Source: Chloroflexota bacterium (lineage in GTDB: Bacteria; Chloroflexota; Anaerolineae; Aggregatilineales; Phototrophicaceae). From it: a DNA stretch of 64,000 nucleotides. This document shows positions 33,018-41,852 of the stretch, in pieces; the first letter of the stretch is position 1; the number at the start of each line of letters is the position of its first letter. The notes under the pieces were generated by a model. That model was not told where the DNA came from and searched no databases. It was given only the letters and a program-made list of their open reading frames with translations. The translations under genes were made by a program, and so were the position numbers. The DNA lies in NCBI GenBank assembly GCA_013388745.1, contig JACAER010000050.1, forward strand, positions 1 through 64,000, written 5' to 3'.

Positions 33018-34988
33018 ATGCTGGTAGGAGTAGACATCGGCGGCACTTTCACTGACCTCGTGCTGAGCGAGGACGGCGGTTTGCGTATCCACAAGCTGCC
33101 TTCTACGCCGAGCGACCCGGCGGTGGCAATGCTGGCCGGGCTGGCGGCGATCGCCGGGCGTCTGGAAAACGTCACACAGCTCGCGCATGGCTCGACTGTG
33201 GCGACCAACGCTATCCTCGAACGCAAAGGCGCGCACGCTGCCCTCATCACCACGCAGGGCTTCCGTGATCTGCTGGCCATAGGCCGCCAGAATCGTCCCG
33301 TGCTCTATGCCCTCCAGCCGCAAATGCCTGCCCCGCTGATCCCGCGCGAGTGGTGTTACGAAGTCCCCGAACGACTCAACTACGCGGGGGAGATCGTCAC
33401 CCCGCTCGACCAACGTGCGCTCGATTCGGTGCTGGATCTGTTCGCGGTGGCCGGCGTCGAAGCGGTGGCCGTGTGCTTTCTGTACAGCTATTTGAACCCG
33501 GTGCATGAGCAAATGGTCAGGGAGCGCATTCTGCAACGCGGCCTGTTCAGCGAGGAGCAAATCGCCCTGTCGTCGGACGTGCTGCCGCAGTTCCGTGAAT
33601 ACGAACGCGCCAGCACCGTGGCCTTAGAAGCCTATGTGCGCCCGGTGATGACGCGCTACCTGAACCATTTACAACGCGCGCTGCCCTGCCCGCTGCGCAT
33701 CATGAAAAGCGATGGCGGTGTGATGAGCGCGCAAACCGTGCAGCGGCAGGCGGTGCAAACCGCGCTCAGCGGCCCGGCGGCGGGCGTGATCGGCGCGTTT
33801 CATGTCGCCAAACTGGCGGGTTTCGAGCGTGTCATTACGCTGGATATGGGCGGCACCTCCACTGATGTGGCTTTGTGCCCCGGTCACCCTGCGCTGCGCG
33901 CCGAATCGGAGATCGACGGTTTGCCGCTGCGCGTGCGCCTGCTGGATATCGAGACGGTCGGCGCGGGCGGCGGCTCCATCGCCCGCGTGGATGCCGGCGG
34001 GGCGCTGCGGGTCGGGCCAGAAAGCGCTGGTGCGCATCCCGGCCCGGTCGCCTATGGGCACGGCGGTGCCCAGGTCACTGTCACCGATGCCAATCTCGTG
34101 CTTGGCCGGCTGGATACCGCGCATTTTCTGGGCGGCGCGATGCCGCTGGACAGCGAAATGGCCTATCAAGCGCTGGATGCGCTGGGGCAGCGCATGGGCA
34201 TGAGCGCCGAAAACGCCGCGCGCGGCATTATCGACGTAGCGAACGTCAATATTGACCGCGCCATTCGCCGCGTCAGCGTGGCGCGTGGCTATGACCCGCG
34301 TGAATTCACGCTCGTCGCTTTTGGCGGCGCGGGACCGCTGCACGCTTGCGAGGTCGCCGCGCGCCTGGAAATCCGCCGCGTGCTGATCCCGCGCTATCCC
34401 GGCGTGTTGTGCGCCTTCGGGCTGCTGGTGGCCGATGTCGCGCTGGAATACAGCCGCCCGGTGATGCAAATCGCCACTATGGGCGTGATCGGCAAGCTGC
34501 GCGCCGGGCTGGGCGAACTGGCGAAAACCGCGCGCAGTGATCTGGCGCGCGAGGGCATCGGCGAGGCCGAGACCGAGCTGAACGCTTTTCTCGATATGCG
34601 TTACGCCGGGCAAGCCTATGAACTGACGATTCCCTTTGTGCCGGGCGGGCAGGGGGTGATTGACCGCTTCCATGAAGCGCATGAGGCGGCTTACGGCCAT
34701 GCGCTGCGCCAACGCGCTGTCGAAATCGTCAATATGCGCTTGCAGGCCGTCGGGGTCATCCCCAGACCGCAGCTTCACGTCGAAGCCGTCGATCACACAC
34801 GCAGCGCGGCGCCCATCAGCACACGCGCCGACGGCGTGGTCCTGTACGAGCGCGACAGCCTGCTGCCAGGCACACGTTTGAGCGCACCGGCGCTGGTCTT
34901 GCAGATGGACAGCACGGTTTATGTTCCGCCGGGCTGGATGGCGCGCGTCGATGGTCATCGCAATCTGGTTGTCGAGCAGGCCGGCTAA
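33018..34988 (+). CDS. Hydantoinase/oxoprolinase subunit A
   Basis: 656 residues from ATG 33018, with AAAGG seven bases upstream. The start MLVGVDIGGTFTDLVLSED is the phosphate-binding loop of the HyuA ASKHA-fold ATPase. Further landmarks are LAHGSTVATNAILERKGA, ALSGPAAGVIGAF, LDMGGTSTDVALCPG, GAGGGSIARVDAGGALRVGPESAGAHPGP and FGGAGPLHACEVAARL. HyuA normally pairs with HyuB to hydrolyse hydantoins or 5-oxoproline with ATP, or forms part of acetone carboxylase. No HyuB gene lies on either side, so the partner is elsewhere or this is a solitary form. Confidence 0.88.
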   Translation: MLVGVDIGGTFTDLVLSEDGGLRIHKLPSTPSDPAVAMLAGLAAIAGRLENVTQLAHGSTVATNAILERKGAHAALITTQGFRDLLAIGRQNRPVLYALQPQMPAPLIPREWCYEVPERLNYAGEIVTPLDQRALDSVLDLFAVAGVEAVAVCFLYSYLNPVHEQMVRERILQRGLFSEEQIALSSDVLPQFREYERASTVALEAYVRPVMTRYLNHLQRALPCPLRIMKSDGGVMSAQTVQRQAVQTALSGPAAGVIGAFHVAKLAGFERVITLDMGGTSTDVALCPGHPALRAESEIDGLPLRVRLLDIETVGAGGGSIARVDAGGALRVGPESAGAHPGPVAYGHGGAQVTVTDANLVLGRLDTAHFLGGAMPLDSEMAYQALDALGQRMGMSAENAARGIIDVANVNIDRAIRRVSVARGYDPREFTLVAFGGAGPLHACEVAARLEIRRVLIPRYPGVLCAFGLLVADVALEYSRPVMQIATMGVIGKLRAGLGELAKTARSDLAREGIGEAETELNAFLDMRYAGQAYELTIPFVPGGQGVIDRFHEAHEAAYGHALRQRAVEIVNMRLQAVGVIPRPQLHVEAVDHTRSAAPISTRADGVVLYERDSLLPGTRLSAPALVLQMDSTVYVPPGWMARVDGHRNLVVEQAG

Positions 34989-35794
34989 CGTTTGACCACT
35001 TTTTCGGCGAAGAAGCGCTGCGCGACACTGTGCGCTTCGGCCTCGTCGCCGGGCGGGACGCGCACACTGAGGGTCTTGTGGTACGCCCCATAGCGCTGTG
35101 TAAAATACATTTGGAAATTCAGCGTGGTGGGTTGGCCTTCCTGCACATAGACATTGATGAGTTCCTCGTTCCAGCCGCGAAACGCCTGATAACCTTCGTC
35201 GTCATGGTACAGGCCGCCCCGGTTGATATACACCAGCGGCGCAGTCGTCCGCAGCCGGCGTTGATACGTGCGGCGGATGTTCCCGCGCTCCATCACGTAC
35301 CCACCCATGATCACGATCAGCACGAAGCTGAAAAATGCGCCCAGTGGAATCGACACCAGCAGCAGATTGGTGCCTTCTGAGGCGGCCAGATTGAACACAA
35401 AGCCGGATATGAACGTGAACAAGACAACCATGAGCACCACAGAAAGCAATGGGAAGCGCAGCCGTTTAATGGCGGCGTCATAATCCTGCTGCGCGAAGGC
35501 GTGCCATTCGGCGTCGCTGGCATACTGCGGCCAACAGGCCCAGGTTTCGCCGTTGATGAGGCTTAGAATGCGCTGGCGTTCCAGCCATGAGAAGAATAGG
35601 TAGGGCCCGCCGACCAGAATCAACACGGCCAGCGCGATGCAAGTCATCACGAGAAAGGCCAGCGCCGCTTCTTCGCCGCTGCCGATGCCCGTGACGAGCA
35701 CAGTCAGGGCTGCTGCCGCGCCCAGGAAAAAAATGAGTGACGAGGGCAGCAGCGCGAACCACAGATAACGTGAATTCTTGATGACGAGACGCAA
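34985..35794 (-). CDS. Hypothetical four-helix membrane protein
   Basis: 269 residues. Two N-terminal helices (about 10-35 and 44-68), two central helices (about 115-135 and 145-168), and a C-terminal soluble domain of about 95 residues (RTTAPLVYINRGGLYHDDEGYQAFRGWNEELINVYVQEGQPTTLNFQMYF). The family is unknown. The likely start is a TTG at 35794, with AGGAG nine bases upstream; that AGGAG belongs to repeat copy A (35802-35900). The stop overlaps the convergent hydantoinase gene by four bases. Confidence 0.65.
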   Translation of the reverse strand: MRLVIKNSRYLWFALLPSSLIFFLGAAAALTVLVTGIGSGEEAALAFLVMTCIALAVLILVGGPYLFFSWLERQRILSLINGETWACWPQYASDAEWHAFAQQDYDAAIKRLRFPLLSVVLMVVLFTFISGFVFNLAASEGTNLLLVSIPLGAFFSFVLIVIMGGYVMERGNIRRTYQRRLRTTAPLVYINRGGLYHDDEGYQAFRGWNEELINVYVQEGQPTTLNFQMYFTQRYGAYHKTLSVRVPPGDEAEAHSVAQRFFAEKVVKR

Positions 35795-35801
35795 GATGGC
35801 C

Positions 35802-35900
35802 AGCTCCTGTGAAAATAGCTTTTAGCGATTGGCGGTTAGCAAGATACAAAAACGCTCGCCTAGACCCAAAGACCGCGAAGAAAAGCATCATTTTCATGCC
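35802..35900 (-). repeat. ~100-base dispersed repeat, copy A
   Basis: Read on the minus strand this element matches 51631-51736 on the plus strand over about 100 bases. Best blocks are ATGAAAATGAT, CTTTTCTTC, GCGTTTTTGTAT and a 31-base identical stretch (35812-35842) containing CCAATCGCTAAAAGC. It ends at the AGGAG that would serve the membrane-protein gene at 35794. The remaining part of the 35795-36123 spacer, to about 36123, holds no other feature except an AGGGGA ribosome-binding site for the next gene. Confidence 0.75.
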
Positions 35901-36123
35901 TTTGTGGTGTCTTGGTTTGCAAGGCCAGCTCCGCTATAACCACTGGGCGCAGCCGCAGATTAAGCGCCTGGACAATTTTATGGTGATGGTTGGCGCGCGC
36001 ATAGGCTCTCATTCCGCCCTGGCCGAACTTTTATGGCTTTTCTACAGCCTTGCGCGCGGGCAGCGTTTGACGCGCGCCGCTAATCCCCTTACACTGTGCG
36101 TAACAGAAACACACAGGGGAAGC

Positions 36124-37521
36124 ATGGCGATGTACCGACGTTTACGCAAACCCAGAAAAGCCGACCACGACGAGCAGAAGCCGCATAGCAGAGCCGCAGA
36201 ACCCGCGACCGAAGCGCTGGAGATGGCCGACCCTACCCATCTTTCGCCCGGCAATGCGCTGGCGCTCCAGCGGATGCTGGGTAACCGCGGTGTGCAGCAG
36301 TTGCGGCGGCAGGTCGCGGGCGATGTGACCGACGGCGGCGTGCCTGCTGTTGCCGGTGTGCCACCTGTGGCAGATGCCGCGCCCAATCAGGAGTTCGAGG
36401 ACTTCATTCGTTCGCGCTTCATCGAATTCGGCGATCGCTTCGATCTCGATTATATGCCGACGGGCGACACCTCGCCCACTGTGCGCCCGATCTCCGGGCG
36501 TGTCGAAATCGTGCTGCGGATGCATATCCAGTTCGACGATATGACGCCGGCGCGCGCCAGGCAGCCGCCCTACGATACCTATGTTTTCAGCCCGGAGCAG
36601 GTGGCCGATTTCGCCTGGAAAGACGACGAAAAAGCCAATTTCCTGAGCAGTATGCAGCGCAGCGTTCACGAAGGCTGGAGCGGCAAACATCGCATGGTGT
36701 GCACGTCGCCGGGCTTCGAGGAACTTTCGGCGGGCGTGGATGTCAAGCTGGAATTCGCCGAAGACCCCGGCAGCGCGCATTTTAAGGTCAACGCGCTCAA
36801 AGTGCCCAGAGGCGCCCCCAGCCCGCGTTCCGGCGTGAACCCTGGCAACACCGCCAATTTTGATTCGCGCGATACCGAACAGGGCAGATTTACACAGCTC
36901 AGCGAACAGGTGAAAAGCTTCGATCTGGGCAGCGCGGCGCTCACGACAGCCACCACTGACCTGCGCCCGCAGATCGACGCTATCGCTACCAGGCTCCAGG
37001 GGATGCCCAGGCCGCTGAACGAGGACGGCTCGCCCGGCGTGCATCAGGTTGATCTGATAGGACACGCCAGCTCGTCCGGGCCGAACGACTTTAACCAGGA
37101 ACTTTCGCAGCAGCGCGCCAAAAGCGTAATGGACTATCTGTCTACTAAAATGGGTAGCGACGCGATGATCGTCGCGCGCGGCGTGGGCGAGGATGGCGCC
37201 AATAACAGCGCTGATTTCCGCCGCGTAGATGTGACGGCGAACGAATCGCAGTTCGACGTAGTGGCGCACGAGGTCGGGCATATGTTCGGGCTGGGCGACG
37301 AATACGTCGATACGCAGCCGCCGTACAACCGGCCCCAGGGGGCGCATCCCTCGCATTTTGGCGATATTGAGGCGGAACTGGGCACCGACAAGGCCGACGA
37401 TCTGCTCGTCGGCAATACCAACAGCATTATGTCCGAAGGCACGGTGGTCGCGCCGGGACATTATGTCTATTTCCTCAAGCAGTTGGAAAGCGCGACAGGT
37501 AAACAATGGACAGTTCGCTGA
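36124..37521 (+). CDS. OmpA domain plus metzincin-like protease, eCIS-cargo-like N-terminus
   Basis: 465 residues from ATG 36124 (a second ATG at 36130), with AGGGGA upstream. Residues about 40-57 (ALALQRMLGNRGVQQLRRQ) match the LQR..GN..VQ.L motif common in proteins linked to extracellular contractile injection systems. An unrecognised beta-rich region follows (about 85-270). An OmpA-like domain is at about 305-375 (VDLIGHASSSGPNDFNQELSQQRAKSVMDYL ... ARGVGEDG ... RRVDV). It runs directly into a metzincin zinc site HEVGHMFGLGDEY (His382, Glu383, His386, Asp392), with a Met-turn-like NSIMSEG (Met436). There is no signal peptide. The next gene overlaps it by 16 bases. Confidence 0.75.
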   Translation: MAMYRRLRKPRKADHDEQKPHSRAAEPATEALEMADPTHLSPGNALALQRMLGNRGVQQLRRQVAGDVTDGGVPAVAGVPPVADAAPNQEFEDFIRSRFIEFGDRFDLDYMPTGDTSPTVRPISGRVEIVLRMHIQFDDMTPARARQPPYDTYVFSPEQVADFAWKDDEKANFLSSMQRSVHEGWSGKHRMVCTSPGFEELSAGVDVKLEFAEDPGSAHFKVNALKVPRGAPSPRSGVNPGNTANFDSRDTEQGRFTQLSEQVKSFDLGSAALTTATTDLRPQIDAIATRLQGMPRPLNEDGSPGVHQVDLIGHASSSGPNDFNQELSQQRAKSVMDYLSTKMGSDAMIVARGVGEDGANNSADFRRVDVTANESQFDVVAHEVGHMFGLGDEYVDTQPPYNRPQGAHPSHFGDIEAELGTDKADDLLVGNTNSIMSEGTVVAPGHYVYFLKQLESATGKQWTVR

Positions 37522-37910
37522 TCACGCAGCAAGCTCTGCCGGAGGATGCCTTTTTGAGCATCCAGTACATTGATCCGCTCAAACGGGTGATGACGCTGCG
37601 CGTGTACCACACCGACGGGCGGCTGCGCATCTTTGACAGCCAGCAGTGGCGTGTGGCCTGCTGTTTTTCTGGCGATGAACTGGCGCAGATTCGCGAGACG
37701 CTGCGCGCCTGTGGACTGTTCACCGCCGAGGATGTGGCCGACAGCGGTGTGAGCGACCCGGCGCTGTGGATCTGGCGCTGGCGTTTGGGCGAGGAGCGTG
37801 GCGCCGCCTATAACCGCGCTTATCCGGTGCGAACACACGCGGCGATGGAGTGCGCGCACGAGCGCCTGCTGCAGATCGAGGCGAACGCCGCGCCGTGCGC
37901 TGAACAGTAA
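37506..37910 (+). CDS. Hypothetical partner of the OmpA/metzincin protein
   Basis: 134 residues, soluble, with no signal or membrane segment. The first half is beta-rich (LSIQYIDPLKRVMTLRVYHTDGRLRIFDSQQWRVACCF), the second helical (DELAQIRETLRACGLFTAEDV ... MECAHERLLQIEANAAP). I do not recognise the family. It overlaps the upstream gene by 16 bases, so translation is probably coupled. A chaperone, inhibitor or immunity role for the protease-like protein is possible by position only. Confidence 0.6.
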   Translation: MDSSLITQQALPEDAFLSIQYIDPLKRVMTLRVYHTDGRLRIFDSQQWRVACCFSGDELAQIRETLRACGLFTAEDVADSGVSDPALWIWRWRLGEERGAAYNRAYPVRTHAAMECAHERLLQIEANAAPCAEQ

Positions 37911-37934
37911 GCGGGGAAAAGCGCTGTTCCACTT

Positions 37935-39290
37935 TTAGCCCACCAGCGCTTCCACGCTCTGGCGGAATACCCGCGTGTGATAGTCAATATCGGCCGCTGT
38001 GGTGGCCGGCGAAATCAGCGCCATATTATGAAACGGCGTCATCAGAATCCCGCGATTCAACGCCGCCAAATGCATATAACGGTCAAGCTCGCCATCAATC
38101 GCCGCCGCCGCCTCGCCGCCATTGCGCGGAGGCTGCGGACAAAACCAATATTCCGCGCGGCAGCCCAGCCGCGTCACGTGCCAGGGCAGTCCTTTTTCGG
38201 CGATCACCGCCTCTACCCCCGCGCAGAAACGCTCCGCCAGCGGAATTGTCACCGCGAACGCCCGCGCCGTCAGGACGTGTTCCAACGTCGCGCGCATCGC
38301 CGCCAGTGAGAGCGCGTTCCCGGCCAGCGTGCCGCCGATACCGCCCGTATCCGCTTCGTCCACGCTGATGCTGGCCTTCACCCGTTCGGCCACTTCTGCG
38401 CCGAAGCCATACACGGCGGCGGGAATCCCGCTGGCAATCGGCTTGCCGATCGTGAGCATATCCGGCTCAAGCTGATGCGCGCGCGTATAACCGCCTTCTC
38501 CCGCGCAGATCGTATGCGTCTCATAAATAATGAGCAGCGTCCCGGTGCGCCGCGTGAGTTCGCGCAGCGCCGCATGATAGCCGGGATCAGGATGAACGAT
38601 GCCGATATTGGTCATCACCGGCTCGGCCAGCACGCAGGCCACATCGCCGGGCGCTAAGGCCGCTTCCAGCGCCGCCAGATCGTTGAATTCCACGACTTTG
38701 GTGGTGTCCGCCAGCGCCACCGCCGGCCCAATATTGCCCTTGCGTGCGACAACGCTGCCGTCTTTGAGCGTGGCGAAGGTTTCGTCTACGGTGCCGTGAT
38801 AGCACCAGTTGTAGACCAGCACGAAAGGCCGCCGCGTGATATGCCGCGCCAGCCGGATCGAAAAACGGTTGGCATCGGTGGCTGTCAGCGCCATCTGCCA
38901 GTAGGGCAGCCCGAAACGCCGCTTGAGTTCTTCGCCCACCCACAGCGCGTTTTCGGTCGGCAGCATAAAGGTCACGCCGCGCCTAAGCTGTGCGCTGATG
39001 GCCTCCACGGCAGCGGGCGGCGCGTGCCCGGTCATCGCCCCCGTATCGCCCAGACACAAATCGAGATAGCGATTGCCATCGACATCCGTGAAATACGCGC
39101 CGGAAGCCTGCTCGACAAACACCGGGAACGCCCCTGCCCAGCGCACCATCCAGTTCATGGGCACGCCGCTGAGCAGGCTGGCCTGCGCACGTTCGAACAA
39201 GGCTTTGGAACGGGGGTGCGTGGCCAGAAAACGCGCTTCTTCCTGCGCCAAACACTGTTGAAGTCGGCTGCGCTCTATAGTGGTTATCAT
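37935..39290 (-). CDS. Class III aminotransferase (glutamate-semialdehyde-type) with altered active site
   Basis: About 451 residues from ATG 39290. This is a fold-type I PLP enzyme related to glutamate-1-semialdehyde aminomutase: the fold is marked by GAYFTDVDGNRYLDLCLGDTGAMTGHAPP and VLVYNWCYHGTVDETF, and the PLP lysine is Lys283 in MLTIGKPIASG. The loop TLLIIYETHTICAGEGGY carries Tyr256 (TAT, plus-strand 38523-38525) where the family has Asp (DETHT). That Asp normally holds the PLP pyridine nitrogen, so activity is in doubt. All other motifs look intact. The enzyme's natural substrate is unknown. Confidence 0.85.
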   Translation of the reverse strand: MITTIERSRLQQCLAQEEARFLATHPRSKALFERAQASLLSGVPMNWMVRWAGAFPVFVEQASGAYFTDVDGNRYLDLCLGDTGAMTGHAPPAAVEAISAQLRRGVTFMLPTENALWVGEELKRRFGLPYWQMALTATDANRFSIRLARHITRRPFVLVYNWCYHGTVDETFATLKDGSVVARKGNIGPAVALADTTKVVEFNDLAALEAALAPGDVACVLAEPVMTNIGIVHPDPGYHAALRELTRRTGTLLIIYETHTICAGEGGYTRAHQLEPDMLTIGKPIASGIPAAVYGFGAEVAERVKASISVDEADTGGIGGTLAGNALSLAAMRATLEHVLTARAFAVTIPLAERFCAGVEAVIAEKGLPWHVTRLGCRAEYWFCPQPPRNGGEAAAAIDGELDRYMHLAALNRGILMTPFHNMALISPATTAADIDYHTRVFRQSVEALVG

Positions 39291-39355
39291 GTTAAATCTG
39301 GGTGTGTTCAAAATAAGGGCGGGAGCAGATGCTTGACCTGCCCCCGCGCAGATCT

Positions 39356-40312
39356 TTAGTTCTGCCAACCGCTGCGGCGCGGGTTGCTGCGGTTTTCCAG
39401 CGGGTGCGCTTTGCCGCCGCCCGTCAGCGCGCGCTTGGCTTTCTGGACATCGCTTTCATGCTTCAGCAGCACCGTCAGCGTATTTTCCAGCGTCTTTTTG
39501 TCCAGATGATCGGCGTTGAGCATGACCAGCGCTTTCGCCCAATCAATGGTTTCCGAGACGCTGGGGCTTTTCTTCAAATCCATCGTGCGCAGATTTTGCA
39601 CGACTTCCACCGCCTGCTGCGCCAGCTTGGCGTTCAGTTCTGGCACGCGCAGCCGTACCACCTTCAATTCCGCTTCTGCCGTCGGATAGTCGATGAACAG
39701 GTACAGGCAGCGGCGTTTGAGCGCTTCGGAAAGTTCGCGCGTGTTGTTGCTGGTCAGCACCACCGCTGGCTGATGTTTGGCCGTCAGCGTACCCAGTTCT
39801 GGCACGGACACCTGAAAATCGCTCAGGATTTCCAGCAAAAACGCCTCGAATTCCGCGTCGGCGCGGTCAATTTCGTCGATCAACAGCACTACGGGGACAT
39901 CGGAGGTAATGGCTTGCAGCAGCGGGCGCGCCAGCAAAAAGCGCTGTGAGAAAAAGACATTTTCTTCCTGCGCCAGCCGATCCGCCGCCGCCGTCAGCCC
40001 GGAAGCTTCGGCCAGCACTTCGCTCAGCTTGTCGCGCAAAAGCTGTGTGTAGAGCATTTGCTTGGCGTATTCCCATTCATAGAGCGCCTTGCTTTCGTCC
40101 AACCCTTCATAACACTGCAAGCGAATCAACGGGCGCTGGGCGACTTTGGACCAGGCCTTGGCCAACTCTGTCTTGCCAACCCCCGCCGGCCCTTCCGCTA
40201 GCACCGGCTTGCCCAGCTTATCGGCCAGGAACATCACTGTCGAAATCTCTTCGGTCGAAACATACTGTTGGTCGCCCAACCGCTGCGTAACCTGGCCTAT
40301 ATCCTTGAACAT
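39356..40312 (-). CDS. MoxR/CoxD-type AAA ATPase
   Basis: 318 residues from ATG 40312, with GGAG six bases upstream. Walker A GPAGVGKTEL (about 41-50), Walker B VVLLIDEIDRAD, sensor 1 VVLTSNNTRELSEALKRRCLYLFIDYP, as in the CoxD branch of MoxR AAA proteins. These ATPases usually work with a von Willebrand A-domain partner (CoxE) to insert cofactors or activate enzymes. No VWA gene is present here. The C-terminus is basic (NRSNPRRSGWQN). The gene is on the same strand as uppS but has its own start region. Confidence 0.9.
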   Translation of the reverse strand: MFKDIGQVTQRLGDQQYVSTEEISTVMFLADKLGKPVLAEGPAGVGKTELAKAWSKVAQRPLIRLQCYEGLDESKALYEWEYAKQMLYTQLLRDKLSEVLAEASGLTAAADRLAQEENVFFSQRFLLARPLLQAITSDVPVVLLIDEIDRADAEFEAFLLEILSDFQVSVPELGTLTAKHQPAVVLTSNNTRELSEALKRRCLYLFIDYPTAEAELKVVRLRVPELNAKLAQQAVEVVQNLRTMDLKKSPSVSETIDWAKALVMLNADHLDKKTLENTLTVLLKHESDVQKAKRALTGGGKAHPLENRSNPRRSGWQN

Positions 40313-40376
40313 AACGTCTCCAACTCTACTCAATGCTGTTGTTTTTGGCGCATCCGGCAATCCTGTCGCCTGGGTT

Positions 40377-41153
40377 TCAGGATTCGCTGCTCTCGATTTG
40401 CTCATCGGTGCGGCCAAAGCGCCGCTTGCGCATACTATACGCAATCAGGGCTTTGCGCAACTCATCTTTATCGAAATCCGGCCAATACGTTGGCGTCACA
40501 TAATACTCCGAATACGCGCCCTGCCAGATCAAAAAGTTGCTGACGCGCAGCTCGCCGCTGGTGCGAATAATCAGATCGGGGTCGGGCAGATCGCCCGTGA
40601 ACAGATAGCGGTTAATCAGCGCTTCCATCACCTCTTGTGCGGGCACGCCGTCCTCGATGATATGGCGCACGGCGCGCACAATCTCGTCGCGCCCGCCGTA
40701 GTTAAACGCCACGTTGAGAATGAGGCGCGTATTGTTTCTAGTGTAATCGCAGGCAAGGCGGATTTTTTCCTGGAGGCGCGGCGCGACGCCCTCCAGCGTG
40801 CCAATATGCCGCACCTGCACCCCGTTCTTGTGCAGCTTTTCGACCTCTTGATCCAGCACCAGTTCCAGAATCGTCATCAGCGCGCCGATTTCGGCAGGCG
40901 GGCGATTCCAGTTCTCGGTCGAAAAGGCGTAAATCGTCAAAATTTGCACGCCGAATTCAACGCAGGCTTCGACAATCCGGCGCAGGTTTTCCTTGCCCTG
41001 GCGGTGCCCCTCGTTGCGGGGCATACCATGCGCTTTGGCCCACCGCCCGTTGCCATCCATAATGATGGCGACATGGCGCGGCACGCGCTCGGTCACCAGC
41101 GGTTCTTCGGGCGTCTGCACCCGCAAGTTCTTGTCACGCAGACGGGAAAACAT
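40377..41153 (-). CDS. uppS: Isoprenyl (undecaprenyl) diphosphate synthase
   Basis: 258 residues. The cis-prenyltransferase signatures are all present: [27 protein letters not shown] with the catalytic Asp, [27 protein letters not shown] and [28 protein letters not shown]. It condenses isopentenyl units onto farnesyl diphosphate to make the lipid carrier for cell-wall and glycan synthesis. It lies 63 bases upstream of the MoxR-like gene and follows frr in transcription, as in many bacteria (frr-uppS). Confidence 0.97.
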   Translation of the reverse strand: MFSRLRDKNLRVQTPEEPLVTERVPRHVAIIMDGNGRWAKAHGMPRNEGHRQGKENLRRIVEACVEFGVQILTIYAFSTENWNRPPAEIGALMTILELVLDQEVEKLHKNGVQVRHIGTLEGVAPRLQEKIRLACDYTRNNTRLILNVAFNYGGRDEIVRAVRHIIEDGVPAQEVMEALINRYLFTGDLPDPDLIIRTSGELRVSNFLIWQGAYSEYYVTPTYWPDFDKDELRKALIAYSMRKRRFGRTDEQIESSES

Positions 41154-41216
41154 AGGTTACGCCTCTCGCTGATCGGCAGCTAATCGGGTGAACAGCAGCG
41201 CGCACAGCCCGCTGCC

Positions 41217-41774
41217 TCAGATTTCCATGATGTCTTTTTCTTTGATCTTGCCGAGATTCTCGATTTCCTCGATGAACTTATCGGTCAGCTTTTGCACTTC
41301 GCTTTCGCCGCGTTCCAGATCATCTTCCGAAATCATCTTTTCGCGCTCGAACTCTTTCAGATCGTCGTTGGCCGCGCGGCGGATATTGCGGATAGCCACG
41401 CGCGCTTCTTCCATGCGCGTATGCAGAACCTTAACGAGCTGCTGGCGGCGTTCGCGCGTCAACGCCGGCATATTTAGCCGGATATTTTCGCCATCCACAT
41501 TGGGATTAATGCCAATATCCGACTGCTGAATCGCTTTTTCGATCGATTTCAGCGCCGTTTTGTCGAAAGGCCGGATCAGAATCTGCGTCGGCTCTGGCGT
41601 AGAGATGGTCGCCAGTTGGCGCAGTTCTGTCGGCTGCCCGTAATAATCAACATGCAGTCTGTCCACCAGCGTCGGGCTGGCGCGGTTGCCGCGCAGACCG
41701 TGCAGTTCGGTTTCGAAGACTCCGACGGTGCTTTTCATCTTGCTTTTTGCTTCCGCAATGATGTCATCAACCAT
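41217..41774 (-). CDS. frr: Ribosome recycling factor
   Basis: 185 residues from ATG 41774 (MVDDIIAEAKSKMKSTVGVFETELHGLRGNRASPTLVDRLHVDYYG), the standard length and start. The ITIRPFD-like element (ILIRPFDKTALKSIEKAI) and the coiled domain (ALTRERRQQLVKVLHTRMEEARVAIRNIRR) are typical. It releases the ribosome from mRNA after termination together with EF-G. It is followed by uppS 63 bases downstream, a common pairing. A TTG five codons upstream is an unlikely start. Confidence 0.97.
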   Translation of the reverse strand: MVDDIIAEAKSKMKSTVGVFETELHGLRGNRASPTLVDRLHVDYYGQPTELRQLATISTPEPTQILIRPFDKTALKSIEKAIQQSDIGINPNVDGENIRLNMPALTRERRQQLVKVLHTRMEEARVAIRNIRRAANDDLKEFEREKMISEDDLERGESEVQKLTDKFIEEIENLGKIKEKDIMEI

Positions 41775-41852
41775 AGACTCTATCCTCAAGTGTAAGTGCT
41801 AAAAACCGTTGTTTACGACTCGCGCGAAAAGCTGTTTTCGCCTACAGCCGTC

